Assembly (NCBI GenBank): GCA_039954875.1
Contig: CP157202.1
Coordinates: 682,001 to 746,000, forward strand
Direction of reading: 5' to 3'
From: G039954875 sp039954875
Lineage (GTDB): Bacteria > Bacteroidota > Bacteroidia > Flavobacteriales > Blattabacteriaceae
Length of the DNA: 64,000 nt
Both the position numbers and the translations under genes were made by a program. The notes beneath the pieces are model-generated. The model was given only the letters and a program-made list of their open reading frames with translations. It had not been told where the DNA came from and did not search any database. Position 1 is the stretch's first letter. Every line of letters begins with the position of its first letter. Below are positions 29,656 through 40,126 of the stretch, in pieces.

Positions 29656-30960
29656 CTACATCACTTCTTCGAAAGGATTGGCAATAAATAATATTTTGTT
29701 ATTCCTATCGAGTAAAAAGAAAGTGGAAGTATCGATGATGACGTGGTTTTAGGCTAATGGACTCATATATCCTTTGAGATCACAATAGTTGTACGATTTG
29801 ATATCCATTACATAAGCGGAAAGTTGTTTTTTATCTGTATCTAACGAAATTCCTACAAATTCCGCACCTTTGTCTTTAAGCTTTTTATAGCGTTGATTGA
29901 CTATAAGTAGTCCTTTTTGGTCATGGTTGTAGGTTGGAAGGCCAGAACATGAGTATTTTTTATTGGGCAGAGATTTTAGAGAGCTTTTTATATTTTCCAT
30001 AGACCGGCTCATCGAACCGGATCTCGGGAGCTGTTTATCCTACCTCAATGATTTTATACATTTTAATCTTGCTCTTCAACTAAGAAGGGATTTCACAAAT
30101 TAACTTATCAGCCTTACCCATAAAATAGTTCAACTTGTCTTTCATATTCAAGAAAGCGGCAAGCATCAACTGGCCATAATATGTTTCATAACCCATTTCA
30201 TTTATGAGCTTATTAATATTTTTGTTGATGTATTTGCTGTTTCCTTAGTCATAGACAACATTCTCTAAACCGACATATACCTATTATAGTAAGTAGAATA
30301 TTTCTAAGGATTCTAAAAACGCACCATTTTTTTAAAAACCGATACTGATCCCCTGTATATATTTTTTTATAATGGCTACATATCCTTTTTTCAATTTAGC
30401 TTTCATATTGCTCAGAAAATCATCCAACCCCAAATCATATTTCAATACTGAGGATATACTAGAAGTGTTTATAGTGGCTGTAGTTAAGCAGATATCTATT
30501 TAGATTTTCAATGAAGAATAAAAAGGCTCTCCCAGGACTTATAGAGAGGTTTGATATTATAAAAGCTAAAAAGCCTACGTCTTGGAAGCACCTAGTTCGC
30601 TAGTATTCGATGACTTTAAAAAGGTCTTGGTTTATCTCTTGCTTTTTAGTATAGTATACCTCTTCGAGATGATCAAAATTTGTTGTAAACACAATCCTTG
30701 CTGTATGAAAGCATAAAGATCCGCCCCCTTATCCAAAACTCTAGGGTCAAATGTCCGGTATAGAGCGTGAGTGTTTTTATATTAAAACTTCCATCCGATT
30801 TGGTTTTGGTCGCCGTCAATACCTGAAGATAATTTCCATACCATTTTTTACCATCACAATTCGGAAAAGATAAGACTATATCTTGCCTTTGATATCAAAC
30901 CGTGCACATAAGAAGCTAGTAGCTAGAAAACTTATCAGAAGAAGACTCATTCTTATCATA
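29656..30960 (-). pseudogene. TlpA-like thioredoxin-family protein wreck (DUF4369-type N-terminus)
   Basis: Reading the minus strand, the gene starts near 30960 with a signal peptide (RMSLLLISFLATSFLCA) and an FDIKGKI strand, as in Bacteroidota lipoproteins with an N-terminal DUF4369 domain. Mid-part fragments include GYETYYGQLMLAAF near 30190. The thioredoxin end is best preserved: APEIRFDEPV near 30020, DKGAEFVGISLDTDKKQL near 29860, then STFFLLDRNNKILFI and PFEEVM. The expected Cys-x-x-Cys region lies in scrambled sequence and the frame is broken many times. The protein would have been a periplasmic thiol reductase. The open frame at 29749-30012 is only a piece. Confidence 0.75.
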
Positions 30961-32570
30961 AGAAATAATATATATATAATAATAAATATACTTTATTTAT
31001 ATTATTTTCCAAATAGATATTATTATAGATTTAGTTTAACTTTCTAAAGTCACTGTATATATATTGATATCTATAGGAATGTATCATTTATAATATTGCT
31101 ACGTATAGGTATTTTAATCAACATAAGTTTGATTCATCTTGATAGAGATCATTACTCGAGCTGAATAATTTCATCTTTTTTTTCAACTCTTTGACTTCAC
31201 CTGTTTTATTATCTTTGATATAATATAGTTTTATTACTTTATAATCTACGATACGCATGTCTTTTAGACGCTTATATTGATTCTCAGCACTATGTAATAC
31301 AGAGCTATAGGACAAACCTTCCCCCATGATGTTGTGAGTAAATTGATGTGTAATAAAACGTATAGGTTTCTTCTGCACCGTTTTGTACGGTGCTGATATC
31401 ATTTTTATGTATTGAGGTATTATTTATAGACCGTGGGTGTACTTTCTTGGTAGTAATTTATAAAAGTTTTACCCGCCTCCACCCTGTATAATAAAGATAC
31501 CATATTTGTTAACCTTAGTTCCTTCTCGTGGCAAAAGATAAACACCCTCTCTATTTTCAGTCAATTCAAGATCTATTTTCTCTTCAAACCTCTCCCTTAT
31601 ATAAAACCGTATTGGGATCCCATTTTACCTCCTTAAAAGTCTTCACAGAATCATCGAAACTTAAGTAATAACCCTTTGTAACGGAAGGCTTCATTTTTAA
31701 CAACCCAGTTCTAAAGAAAATGGATTAAATACCCATAAACATCCTGTGAAATTAATATCTTCATGTATATACGAGATGTGATATTCGTCGATGATACCAC
31801 AAAAAGCATAGGTACTTACTACAATATGCCCCCCTCATCACCAAGTTGATCTCTTTGCCCTTTAGAATATCCAAGTTCGAGATATATTTATGGCTATAGG
31901 GAATAAATATTCACCCTGATCACTTTTGGTGCCGTCTCTTTATCAAAGGGATCAGCTAAAAATACCTTATAAACACATACCGTACCATGTCCTTCCATTA
32001 TCATAGTCGATATTACCCCCCTATGATACGGAACTTTAACAGGACTGAGTGACGGGTGGTCTCCCACCGGACAGGGGAAATTTATCTTGATCAGCGGTAT
32101 TATCAAGATCTATATCATAAACGTAATAAAGTGGAATTGTTATAATTAGGATCTCCTATAGGATAACTTTTATAGGGATCTTTTATCTCGTCTCCAAGAT
32201 GTTTTTCAAACTTATGCTAATTTTTGAAAGATAGGGCTGTTACTAGTCTTTTCGTTTTATGGGTATTCTACTCAAAAGTTATCAACCCTTGCATCGGTTG
32301 GCCATCTATATGGCCTAAGACCACATTGCTCGCCGGGATTTTTTCCCATCTTCAGTTTTTAGCTTTATTTTACCTTCGTTTACATATGGACTATCCAACT
32401 TGATGTTGCCTCAATTTTTGGTCTTTCCTTTTGCCTTTACATAAAGATCACATTTAGAATAAATCAAGATCTTGTTCTTGATGATAATCCTGGTATTACC
32501 AACATGCATACCTTTTAGCCCCATCTTGACTTGTCCTTCATCTGGGTATAAATTAATAAATAGTAATAAA
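30961..32570 (-). pseudogene. Unidentified exported or surface protein, decayed
   Basis: Minus-strand fragments in changing frames look like one or more former large proteins. From 5' to 3' they are GLKGMHVGNTRIIIKNK near 32490, HPSLSPVKVPYHRGV near 32020, KGYYLSFDDSVKTFKEV near 31650, ENREGVYLLPREGTKV near 31540, and the 94-codon open piece 31118-31402. The repetitive polar beta-rich composition resembles adhesin-like surface proteins of Bacteroidota. I cannot assign a family or decide whether this is one gene or two. Confidence 0.4.
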
Positions 32571-32972
32571 ATATAGGTTTTTTTATTATATAATAATTCA
32601 AATTAAATTCACTCATTAATAAATTAAAATAATTTATATTTTACATAATAAAATAATCATTTAATATATATCCATAAATATTGTGTGAATTTTAATAATG
32701 AATTTATAATAAATCACCTTGTGATTTCATATTTTTTTATAGTTAACAATATATTATAATTTAGTATATATAGATAAATTATTTATTTCCTATCATATAA
32801 AAATATATTTATAAATAAATGATTAACTTAATTTAATCAAAAGTATCCATATCATACTACCCTCTTCATATCATTGGATCATCTGGTAAATTATACCAAT
32901 CAGTTTTATCCTGTGAGGAATCTTACGTCTTTTGAAATCTTTTTTCACAATGATATCGCCATAGTTACCCAT
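32571..32972. other. AT-rich spacer
   Basis: Very AT-rich sequence with no open frame, repeat or hairpin that I can support, lying upstream of the decayed gene at 30961-32570 and downstream of the terminator at 32973. Confidence 0.5.
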
Positions 32973-33003
32973 AAAAAAGAGGACCTCTATTGAGATAGTC
33001 CTC
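32973..33003 (-). terminator. Rho-independent terminator
   Basis: On the minus strand GAGGAC pairs with GTCCTC around a 13-base interior that can form a further CTC/GAG pair; the stem is followed by six T. It lies 24 bases after the stop codon of the surface-protein C-terminus at 33027, marking a genuine former gene end. Confidence 0.65.
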
Positions 33004-33021
33004 CTCCCCTTGGTCTCCAAC

Positions 33022-33098
33022 AGACCTTATATCTTTTGACTACTCAACTTACGACAGTGCATAAAAACAACTGTACCTTGGATCATTGCAGCCAGTAC
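33022..33098 (-). repeat. Diverged repeat, copy 1 (C-terminal tail coding)
   Basis: This stretch matches 33684-33762 at roughly four bases in five by eye. It encodes, on the minus strand, the last about 25 residues of a surface-protein wreck ending RKLSSQKI. The similarity is best explained by paralogous genes sharing a C-terminal module. Confidence 0.7.
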
Positions 33099-33680
33099 GA
33101 CCCAAAGTAAATACTCATATATAGGAATTAGTAACAATAATATAACAATACCGTAATTAATCGGATTCCATCCCTGATAATCACAAGGATTAGGTGGCGG
33201 TTTATGTTCAAGCCTTTAATATATAAAGTACTCAAAATTAAATAAAAAATTGAAAATAAGTTATAAACTTATATATCATATTCACTAAAATTAATTTTTA
33301 TTATATTTATAACTTATCAAAATTATTATGCTCTACAACAAACTCACCTATAATCTAATATCAATTGCCATGGAGATAGTAAGGGGTAAATCCGATAAAG
33401 ATTTTGAAAGATCTATAGTATAGATATGATTTGAAACTGGCTATTGAATAAACTCGCAATCATATTCTAGCCACAACGATGACACCAATACCTATTTGAG
33501 ATCAATATTTTAGAACAAAAGGCCTCTTGTTCTCTCTCATTGGTAAAGGATAACGCCCCCCTTGAGCTGGGATACTTCTATCTCGATAGGGATTGAGTTC
33601 AAACTTGATTTTGCAATGATATTATTTGCATGATAAAACACCACCTCTTTCGACGTGGATTTACCTCTCCTTAGTATCTA
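33027..33680 (-). pseudogene. Surface-protein wreck A with hydrophobic C-terminal anchor
   Basis: Only the C-terminus is readable. An open frame of 62 codons (about 33215 to 33030) begins RLEHKPPPNPCDYQGWNP, continues through a long hydrophobic segment (IVILLLLIPIYEYLLWVVL) and ends IQGTVVFMHCRKLSSQKI before TAA at 33027. Pro/Cys-rich linker, membrane segment and short basic tail form a typical C-terminal anchor. A terminator follows. Upstream the sequence to 33680 is scrambled and AT-rich. A paralogous tail occurs 660 bases upstream in the neighbouring wreck. Function unknown. Confidence 0.55.
33633..33658 (-). terminator. Degenerate terminator of surface wreck B
   Basis: On the minus strand CCAC and GTGG pair, with two further inner pairs after a mismatch, followed by TGTTTTATC. 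It sits about 30 bases after the tail of the second paralogue. The position matches the terminator after copy 1. Confidence 0.35.
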
Positions 33681-33683
33681 ACA

Positions 33684-33762
33684 AGATCTTATATTTTTTG
33701 ACTACTCAACACTTACGACGGTACAGAAAAACAACTGTGCCTTGGATCGTTACCGTCAGTAT
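33684..33762 (-). repeat. Diverged repeat, copy 2 (C-terminal tail coding)
   Basis: Second copy of the tail-coding repeat at 33022-33098. On the minus strand it reads EYTSVLILTVTIQGTVVFLYRRK, and after removing two extra bases continues to LSSQKI and a stop, the same tail as copy 1. Confidence 0.7.
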
Positions 33763-35748
33763 AAGAACGCTTGTATATTCATCAAGAGGAGAATGGCTGC
33801 TCGTTGTATGGTTCTTTACATTTCATACCTTCTGACCTCTTCCTCATCCCTCCGTGCAAACACAATAAAGGGAAGCTTAAAAAAATAACAATTTAGTTTT
33901 ATACTTCATCATTATAATTAATTTTTAACACTTGATACTTGTAAGGTTTTATATGCTCGTTCTTTATCAAACTTATAATCTACGGTAAATATCCCTATAT
34001 CTGAATGCAATTGATAAGGTTTAGGGGTAGGAATTTCTTTTATTTCATCGCGAGACAGACCATCTTGCGACAGTCCATATCGGATCATAACACGCCCTTT
34101 GACTTCTGCTGCCCTGTTGAAACAAATCTACGCCCCCACTACTCTACACCAGAAAACATCCGGTACCTCATTTTCTAAGCCTTTGGACATAACAAGAGAG
34201 TTTTCACTTCTAGGGCTAGGCGCTACATAGTAAATGTAATGCTTTATATCTTGTCCTTTCTTAGGCATAGTCATAGGGAAGGACATATCTTTTTTCAATA
34301 CCCATAGAACTCTTTTACCTACATCATCAAATAAGAAAGGTAATTTAGGATTACAAAAGTAGGTTGATTGAGTGCTTGGATCGCTACATTATCATTAGGT
34401 TAATTTACTCCTATCTCGATTATTAATGGAATCAGCTTACCCTTCAACTTATCGGTAACGACATTGGTGTGTGACTCTATACTATTTCATTCCTTATCAT
34501 ATTGTAGAATATAAAAAATATTTTGATTGTCATTTTTTAAGAACAAAGTGTTTAGTTTCTACCACGGTCAACTTATTATCATCCACTCCCTCGACATACG
34601 TATCAAATATGTAAACTCATTGCTATCCAAGACTGAGAAATAGATTGTCATAAGTCATAGTTCCGGTTGAGATATCTTTTTTATAGTTCAATTTTAAAAA
34701 AAAATTAGCCTTATGGTTGACAATCAAGTCATTTTTTTATACTGGTTGCAGTTTTATATAAACAAGGTCCATTTTACAGACATAGAGCTCATCGGGGTAT
34801 TCTGTTAATACCTCATTAATAAAGTCTGTGATATAGTATTGATCTACATAATTACCTTTTATATTTAAACGGGTATTGACTTTCCAGAAGATAAGAGATA
34901 AGGAAACCTTGTATTTTATCGCTATTCTCCAATTATAGAAGATATATATTAGTCGTGCTAAAGTTTTTCAAAGGAAAAAATATTTTGCCCGAATTATTGA
35001 AGCCTTCTCCTATGAAACAGTCATTTTGGCTAATCCTATAAGCAGTTTCATATTGTCCATCACTACCCCTATATTCTGTAAGTGTAGTGGTACCTGTATT
35101 TATACCTTGGTATGGGATCGGATCATAATTTACCCTAGGCATTCCAGAAAGTAAGACCTTATTTAGTAGTGTCTACTCCACCAAGTCGGATTTATAGACC
35201 TTAGCAGCATCGAAATTATTAGGTATATTCTGAGGTATAGACTCCAATTGGATCGTATTGTTTTGGCTACCGTTACCAAACTTTAGTAAAGCATATATAT
35301 CTAAAGCATCTGAAGTCTTAGCAGAATCATAAGAAAAATAAGCTATGGGATCATAACTTGAGTCAAGGGGCAAAGATGTATAAAGAGAAGTTCTATTTAG
35401 TGGAGCGTCTATAACCCGAGCCCTTGGATATCTTACTCATAATAGATGGTCAGATGACCATAAGTATCCTTATCTTGATGAAGTAAGAATATATTCTTAA
35501 TATCTTCCGGTTTTGTAGATCGATTTATAAACATATCTATCAATAAGATATTGCTAATATTTTCTAATCACCGTACCGCTCTTCTCTACCTCGAGCCCAG
35601 TGGTAGTCGCACTTGCTTCACTATCGATATATAACAAGCTGTCATTTGCTACATATATCCCGCTCTCAGCATCTTGTGCCGATATTGAATGTAATATCAT
35701 AACAAAAACATGATTATAAATAATCTGCTTTTTCATAAATATATTCAT
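33684..35748 (-). pseudogene. Surface-protein wreck B (signal peptide to C-terminal anchor)
   Basis: Minus-strand gene starting at ATG 35748 with a signal peptide (MKKQIIYNHVFVMILH then SISAQ) and ESGIYVANDSLLYID, a start seen in exported Bacteroidota proteins. Further fragments: YDPIAYFSYDSAKTSDAL near 35320, PIPYQGINTGTTTLTEYRG near 35110 and SQNDCFIGEGFNNSGKIFF near 35010. These repeat a theme of polar beta-rich sequence. The 3' end is the hydrophobic tail ending RKLSSQKI (with a 2-base insertion) near 33690. Many frameshifts and stops separate the pieces; about 690 residues originally. No enzyme motif seen, so likely a surface structural protein or adhesin. Confidence 0.5.
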
Positions 35749-36087
35749 TCAAATAAATTGTTTTTTTCTCACCATTGTTGTGATTTATATGTTTACATAT
35801 TTTTAATATTATATAAAGAAGTATTTAATATTAACTATATTTTTAATAAAATATAATATAAAGTAAATATTTTATATTATTTTTTTTATATTAATAGTTA
35901 AATTATTTTTTTTTTAAAAAAATATATTATGATTTATTAAATTAACAATAAAAAATATAAATATCAATAGTTAAAAATTATTTTAAATATAGTGATTTCA
36001 AAACCCCTTGAGTTGAAGAAATATATGAAGCGGTAAAAATTTCATAAGTTTGTAACTTTCAGTATAATCCGATAGATCCTAACACAC
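35749..36087. other. AT-rich intergenic region before gyrB
   Basis: Extremely AT-rich sequence between the divergent surface wreck and gyrB, without open frames. A TAACTTTC sequence near 36053, one base off TAnnTTTG, is a weak candidate -7 element for gyrB. Confidence 0.4.
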
Positions 36088-38022
36088 ATGAAGCAAGCGA
36101 CTTACACAGCTGATAACATCCAATCTCTTGAGGGGATTGAACACGTCCGGCTACGGCCTTCGATGTATATCGGCGACGTAGGCTCAAGAGGACTGCACCA
36201 TTTAGTCTACGAAGTAGTAGACAATTCTATAGATGAAGCCTTGGTAGGCTACTGTGATAAAATATGGGTGACCCTGTACAAAGACAATACTGTCACCGTA
36301 TTGGACAATGGCCGAGGTATCCCAGTAGACCTTCATAAAAAGGAAGGTAAATCAGCTCTTGAGGTAGTGATGACCAAAATCGGTGCAGGGGGTAAATTTG
36401 ACAAAGACTCTTATAAGGTATCCGGAGGATTACACGGCGTAGGGGTATCCTGTGTTAACGCCTTATCGAGCAAACTCATAGCTACAGTCTATCGCGATGG
36501 TAAAATCTATCGCCAAGAATACGCCCGTGGCCAAGCCCTCCATGAGGTCCAAACCATCGGAAAAACCGATCAGCTAGGTACTGAAATCACTTTTCGAGCC
36601 GATGACACTATCTTTGAAGTCACTGTCTACAGTTACGACACGCTGGCAGCCCGTCTGAGGGAACTAGCTTTTTTAAACAAAGGCATCTCGACCTTCCTCA
36701 CCGATGAGAGAGAAACCGACAACCAAGGAAACCATCGAAAAGAGACCTTCTTCTCCAAAGTTGGATTGGAAGAATTCGTCCTCTTCATAGACGATAATCG
36801 TGAATCCCTCACCCAAGATGTCATATATATGGAAGGGGTACGCGATGAGATTCCAGTAGAAGTGGCCATGAGATACAATACCTCTTTCAATGAAAATATC
36901 CATTCTTACGTCAACAACATCAATACCCATGAAGGCGGCACTCACCTAGCCGGGTTCCGCAGAGCCCTTACCCGTACCTTAAAAAAATATGCTGACGAGT
37001 CCAGCATGCTTACCAAAGAAAAGGTCGAAGTCACTGGAGATGATTTCCGTGAAGGCCTCACAGCAGTGATTTCGGTCAAAGTGATGGAACCTCAGTTTGA
37101 AGGACAAACTAAAACCAAACTAGGCAACAACGAGGTGAGCGGTGCAGTAGATAAAATCGTTGGAGACACGCTCAGCCATTATCTCGAAGAACATCCCACC
37201 GAAGCTAAAAAGATCGTAGAGAAAGTTATACTAGCAGCTAAAGCTCGTCAGGCAGCTAAAAAAGCCCGTGAGCTAGTACAGCGCAAAAATCCGATTAATG
37301 GCGGCAGCCTACCAGGGAAATTAACCGACTGTTCTTCCAATGACCCCCAATCTTGTGAAATTTATTTAGTAGAGGGGGATTCAGCAGGCGGTACGGCCAA
37401 ACAAGGACGTGACAGAGACTTCCAAGCAATACTACCACTCCGTGGTAAGATATTGAACGTAGAAAAAGCTATGCAACATAAGGTCTTCGAAAACGAAGAG
37501 ATTCGAAACATATTCACAGCCTTGGGTGTCTCCATTGGTACAGAAGAAGACAGCAAAGAACTCAATCTCAGCAAGCTCCGATATCACAAAATCATCATCA
37601 TGACCGATGCCGACATCGACGGAAGCCATATCTCCACACTCATCCTAACATTATTTTTCCGCTACATGAAACCCTTGATAGAAAATGGTTATATTTACGT
37701 TGCTACCCCCCCTCTATATCTAGTAAAAAAAGGTAACAACAAGAAAACCTACGCCTGGGACGAAAAGGAAAGAGAACGCATCACCGAAGAATTAGGTGGT
37801 AGCAAAGGAGTAAACGTTCAACGCTACAAAGGCTTGGGCGAAATGAATGCAGAGCAACTTTGGGAAACGACAATGAATCCACAAAATCGCACACTGCGTC
37901 AAGTGAGCATTGAAAACGCTACAGAAGCAGACCGTATCTTTTCAATGCTTATGGGAGACGACGTACCTCCTCGTAAAAAATTTATAGAGAAAAACGCCAT
38001 CTATGCCCACATCGACGCATAA
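36088..38022 (+). CDS. gyrB: DNA gyrase subunit B
   Basis: 644-residue ATPase subunit of gyrase, which with GyrA introduces negative supercoils. The GHKL ATPase domain has EVVDNSIDEA, the DNGRGIPVD loop and GGLHGVGVSCVNALS. The TOPRIM domain has VEGDSAGGTAKQGRDR and MTDADIDGSHI. The C-terminal QRYKGLGEMNAEQLWETTM block is present. Length is normal for Bacteroidota. Intact; gyrA is not in the window. Topoisomerase IV ParE is less likely given the residues RPSMYIGD...GLHHLVYEVVDN and the tail. Confidence 0.95.
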   Translation: MKQATYTADNIQSLEGIEHVRLRPSMYIGDVGSRGLHHLVYEVVDNSIDEALVGYCDKIWVTLYKDNTVTVLDNGRGIPVDLHKKEGKSALEVVMTKIGAGGKFDKDSYKVSGGLHGVGVSCVNALSSKLIATVYRDGKIYRQEYARGQALHEVQTIGKTDQLGTEITFRADDTIFEVTVYSYDTLAARLRELAFLNKGISTFLTDERETDNQGNHRKETFFSKVGLEEFVLFIDDNRESLTQDVIYMEGVRDEIPVEVAMRYNTSFNENIHSYVNNINTHEGGTHLAGFRRALTRTLKKYADESSMLTKEKVEVTGDDFREGLTAVISVKVMEPQFEGQTKTKLGNNEVSGAVDKIVGDTLSHYLEEHPTEAKKIVEKVILAAKARQAAKKARELVQRKNPINGGSLPGKLTDCSSNDPQSCEIYLVEGDSAGGTAKQGRDRDFQAILPLRGKILNVEKAMQHKVFENEEIRNIFTALGVSIGTEEDSKELNLSKLRYHKIIIMTDADIDGSHISTLILTLFFRYMKPLIENGYIYVATPPLYLVKKGNNKKTYAWDEKERERITEELGGSKGVNVQRYKGLGEMNAEQLWETTMNPQNRTLRQVSIENATEADRIFSMLMGDDVPPRKKFIEKNAIYAHIDA

Positions 38023-38040
38023 AACTATCCTGCCAATCAG

Positions 38041-38922
38041 ATGCAACTCTACAGCATAGAGACCGCAAACTTTAAACTAGATGGTGAGACATGTTTGGCG
38101 TAGTTCCCAAAAGCCTTTGGAGTGATGTCTATCCGACTCACAAACGCAACCTTATCTCTCTCTAGCTATGTATTGCTTACTCATCCGAAGAACAGCAGTA
38201 GACTGATCCTGATCGATACGGAGATGGGATACAAACAATCTGATAAATTTTTCAGTCACTATCACCTTTCAGGAGATTGTTCTTTAGATCAACCCCTAAA
38301 TAAAAAAAAATTTCAAAAGATAATGTTACTATTACTAATATTTTTCTAACTCATGTGCATTTTGATCATGTAGACTGTGCCGTACCATGGAACAAAAACC
38401 ACACGGATTACGAACCCACATTTAAACATGCTCGTTATTGGGGCACTCGATCACATTGGTAATGGGCCCTTGCGTCCAATACTAATGAAAAGGTTTCGTT
38501 TTTAAAAGAAAATATAGCATCTTTGCAAAGATATAAATAACTCCATTTTATCCAACTTATTGAAAATAAGCCCATCACCATATATCCCTTGTGATTTAAA
38601 TATCTTGTACCTCGGACGGAAATACATAGAAAAAAACACTCCTGATGATCAGTTATCTTGGCATAACCATAGTCTATATGTTATATATTTTTTTCCAAAA
38701 ACGGCTAATCTACTTTTTGCCCTACGTGATAGCCTACAACGTGAGACCATTGCTCAATATGTATGAGAAGGAAAACTTGATGTAACTCCAGGCAGAGCTG
38801 ACAAAGTATATTATCTCTTCTTTGAGCACGATGCTCACTGTGAGCTGTGTAGCGTATCGTAAACCGAAAAGAGGATTAGGGTGACAGATGCTTTTCAACA
38901 CAGTGAAATTTTTGGGAACTAA
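38041..38922 (+). pseudogene. Metallo-beta-lactamase-fold hydrolase wreck
   Basis: Starting MQLYSIETANFKLDG at 38041, the plus strand follows the MBL-fold hydrolase family in pieces: SRLILIDTEMGYKQSDKFF near 38195, then the metal motif region LTHVHFDHVDCAVPWNK near 38345 in another frame. YEPTFKHARYWGT and FLKENI follow, and finally YYLFFEHDAHCELC near 38810. An early TAG interrupts the first frame and the zinc-ligand motif is separated from both ends by frameshifts. The substrate of the ancestral enzyme is unknown. Directly upstream of ftsX. Confidence 0.75.
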
Positions 38923-38969
38923 AACCATTTGAAATCATATATATATTGAGTTAATTTATATAACTTTAA

Positions 38970-39839
38970 ATGAATTTTACCAGCTTAAAATATAAAAAAC
39001 ATACAAGTAGATTAGAATCATCATATGTTTCTGTCATTGTGAGCATGACCTTGATTCTATTTATGGTAGGGGTACTGGGCACTCTTCTGGTCAATGTACG
39101 TGCGATGAGCCGTCATATTAAGGAACAATTGCCGATGGAAATTTTTTTTAAAAATGATGCCGCTCAAGAACAAATCATGGCACTCATGGAAATCATCCGA
39201 CCTTCCAAATTCGTAAAAAAGTTTCAGTATATCGATAAAGATCAGGCAATGAAGATAGCTAAAAAAGAGTTAAATATTCAAGACGAGAACTTACTCGAAT
39301 ATCAAATCTTCCCAGCTTCGATAAGGATGACCATCAGTATCGACTATGTAGACCGTATCATAAAAATGATGACAAATCTTGCAATAGTCGATGAGGTGAA
39401 ATATCCTAGAGATCTTTTACAAGAGATACATTCAAATATAGAAAAATGGAGCATCTGGATAATAGGCTTCGCTATTTTATTCCTAGTTATAGCCATAGCT
39501 TTAATCAACAATGCTATACGACTGAGCATTTATTCCAAGCGTTTCATCATCAAAAGTATGCAACTGGTAGGAGCCAAGAGGAGTTTTATCTATTCTACAT
39601 TCCTGAAAAGAAGTCTTTGGTGGGGCATATTTGGGGGACTTATTGCGCTGATAGCATTGACTATTTTGAGCTATTATATGCTGGAAATTATTGATTTTCA
39701 ATACAAACAAGACTACTATACTTTGGGCGGTTTAGCATTAGGTATCTTTCTTCTAGGAATCATCATCTCATCAGGCAGCACTTATCTAGCAGTACGAAGG
39801 TTTTTGAGGTCGACAACAGACGAATTATACCACTCATGA
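38970..39839 (+). CDS. ftsX: Cell division ABC-transporter-like permease FtsX
   Basis: 289-residue inner membrane protein. One membrane segment near residues 25-48, an extracellular domain (about 50-165), then three C-terminal membrane segments around 167-188, 215-238 and 250-275. The ARRLSIYSKRF-like cytosolic loop and VGAKRSFIYSTFLKRSLWWG are typical of FtsX. With FtsE it couples ATP hydrolysis to wall hydrolase activation at the septum. FtsE is not adjacent. The stop overlaps the next gene by 4 bases, in the conserved ftsX-DUF3098-uppP-truB order. Confidence 0.92.
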   Translation: MNFTSLKYKKHTSRLESSYVSVIVSMTLILFMVGVLGTLLVNVRAMSRHIKEQLPMEIFFKNDAAQEQIMALMEIIRPSKFVKKFQYIDKDQAMKIAKKELNIQDENLLEYQIFPASIRMTISIDYVDRIIKMMTNLAIVDEVKYPRDLLQEIHSNIEKWSIWIIGFAILFLVIAIALINNAIRLSIYSKRFIIKSMQLVGAKRSFIYSTFLKRSLWWGIFGGLIALIALTILSYYMLEIIDFQYKQDYYTLGGLALGIFLLGIIISSGSTYLAVRRFLRSTTDELYHS

Positions 39840-40126
39840 AAAAGAACAAATATATATCCACACCCGATAAAAATTTTGTCTTTGAAAGACAAAATTACCT
39901 ACTAATGTTGTTAGGTTTGGCCTGTATAAGTTTAGGTTTTTTATTGATGGCTGGACCTGATGCAAATACTACAGACGAAGGGAAATTTGATCCAAACTAT
40001 TTCAATGAAGGCATATTCAGCTTCCGTCGTATCCGTCTAGCACCCCTACTGATTGTCTTAGGTTTTGTCGTGGAGGTATGGGCTATATGGATCGAGCCAA
40101 AGGATTTGGATCGATCTAAATCATGA
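39836..40126 (+). CDS. Small membrane protein, DUF3098 family
   Basis: 96 residues with two hydrophobic segments (about 22-38 and 64-84) separated by a loop containing DANTTDEGKFDPNYFNEGIFSF. This layout and loop match the DUF3098 proteins found between ftsX and uppP in Bacteroidota. It overlaps ftsX and uppP by 4 bases each. Function is unknown; the location suggests a role tied to division or undecaprenyl phosphate recycling. Confidence 0.85.
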   Translation: MKKNKYISTPDKNFVFERQNYLLMLLGLACISLGFLLMAGPDANTTDEGKFDPNYFNEGIFSFRRIRLAPLLIVLGFVVEVWAIWIEPKDLDRSKS

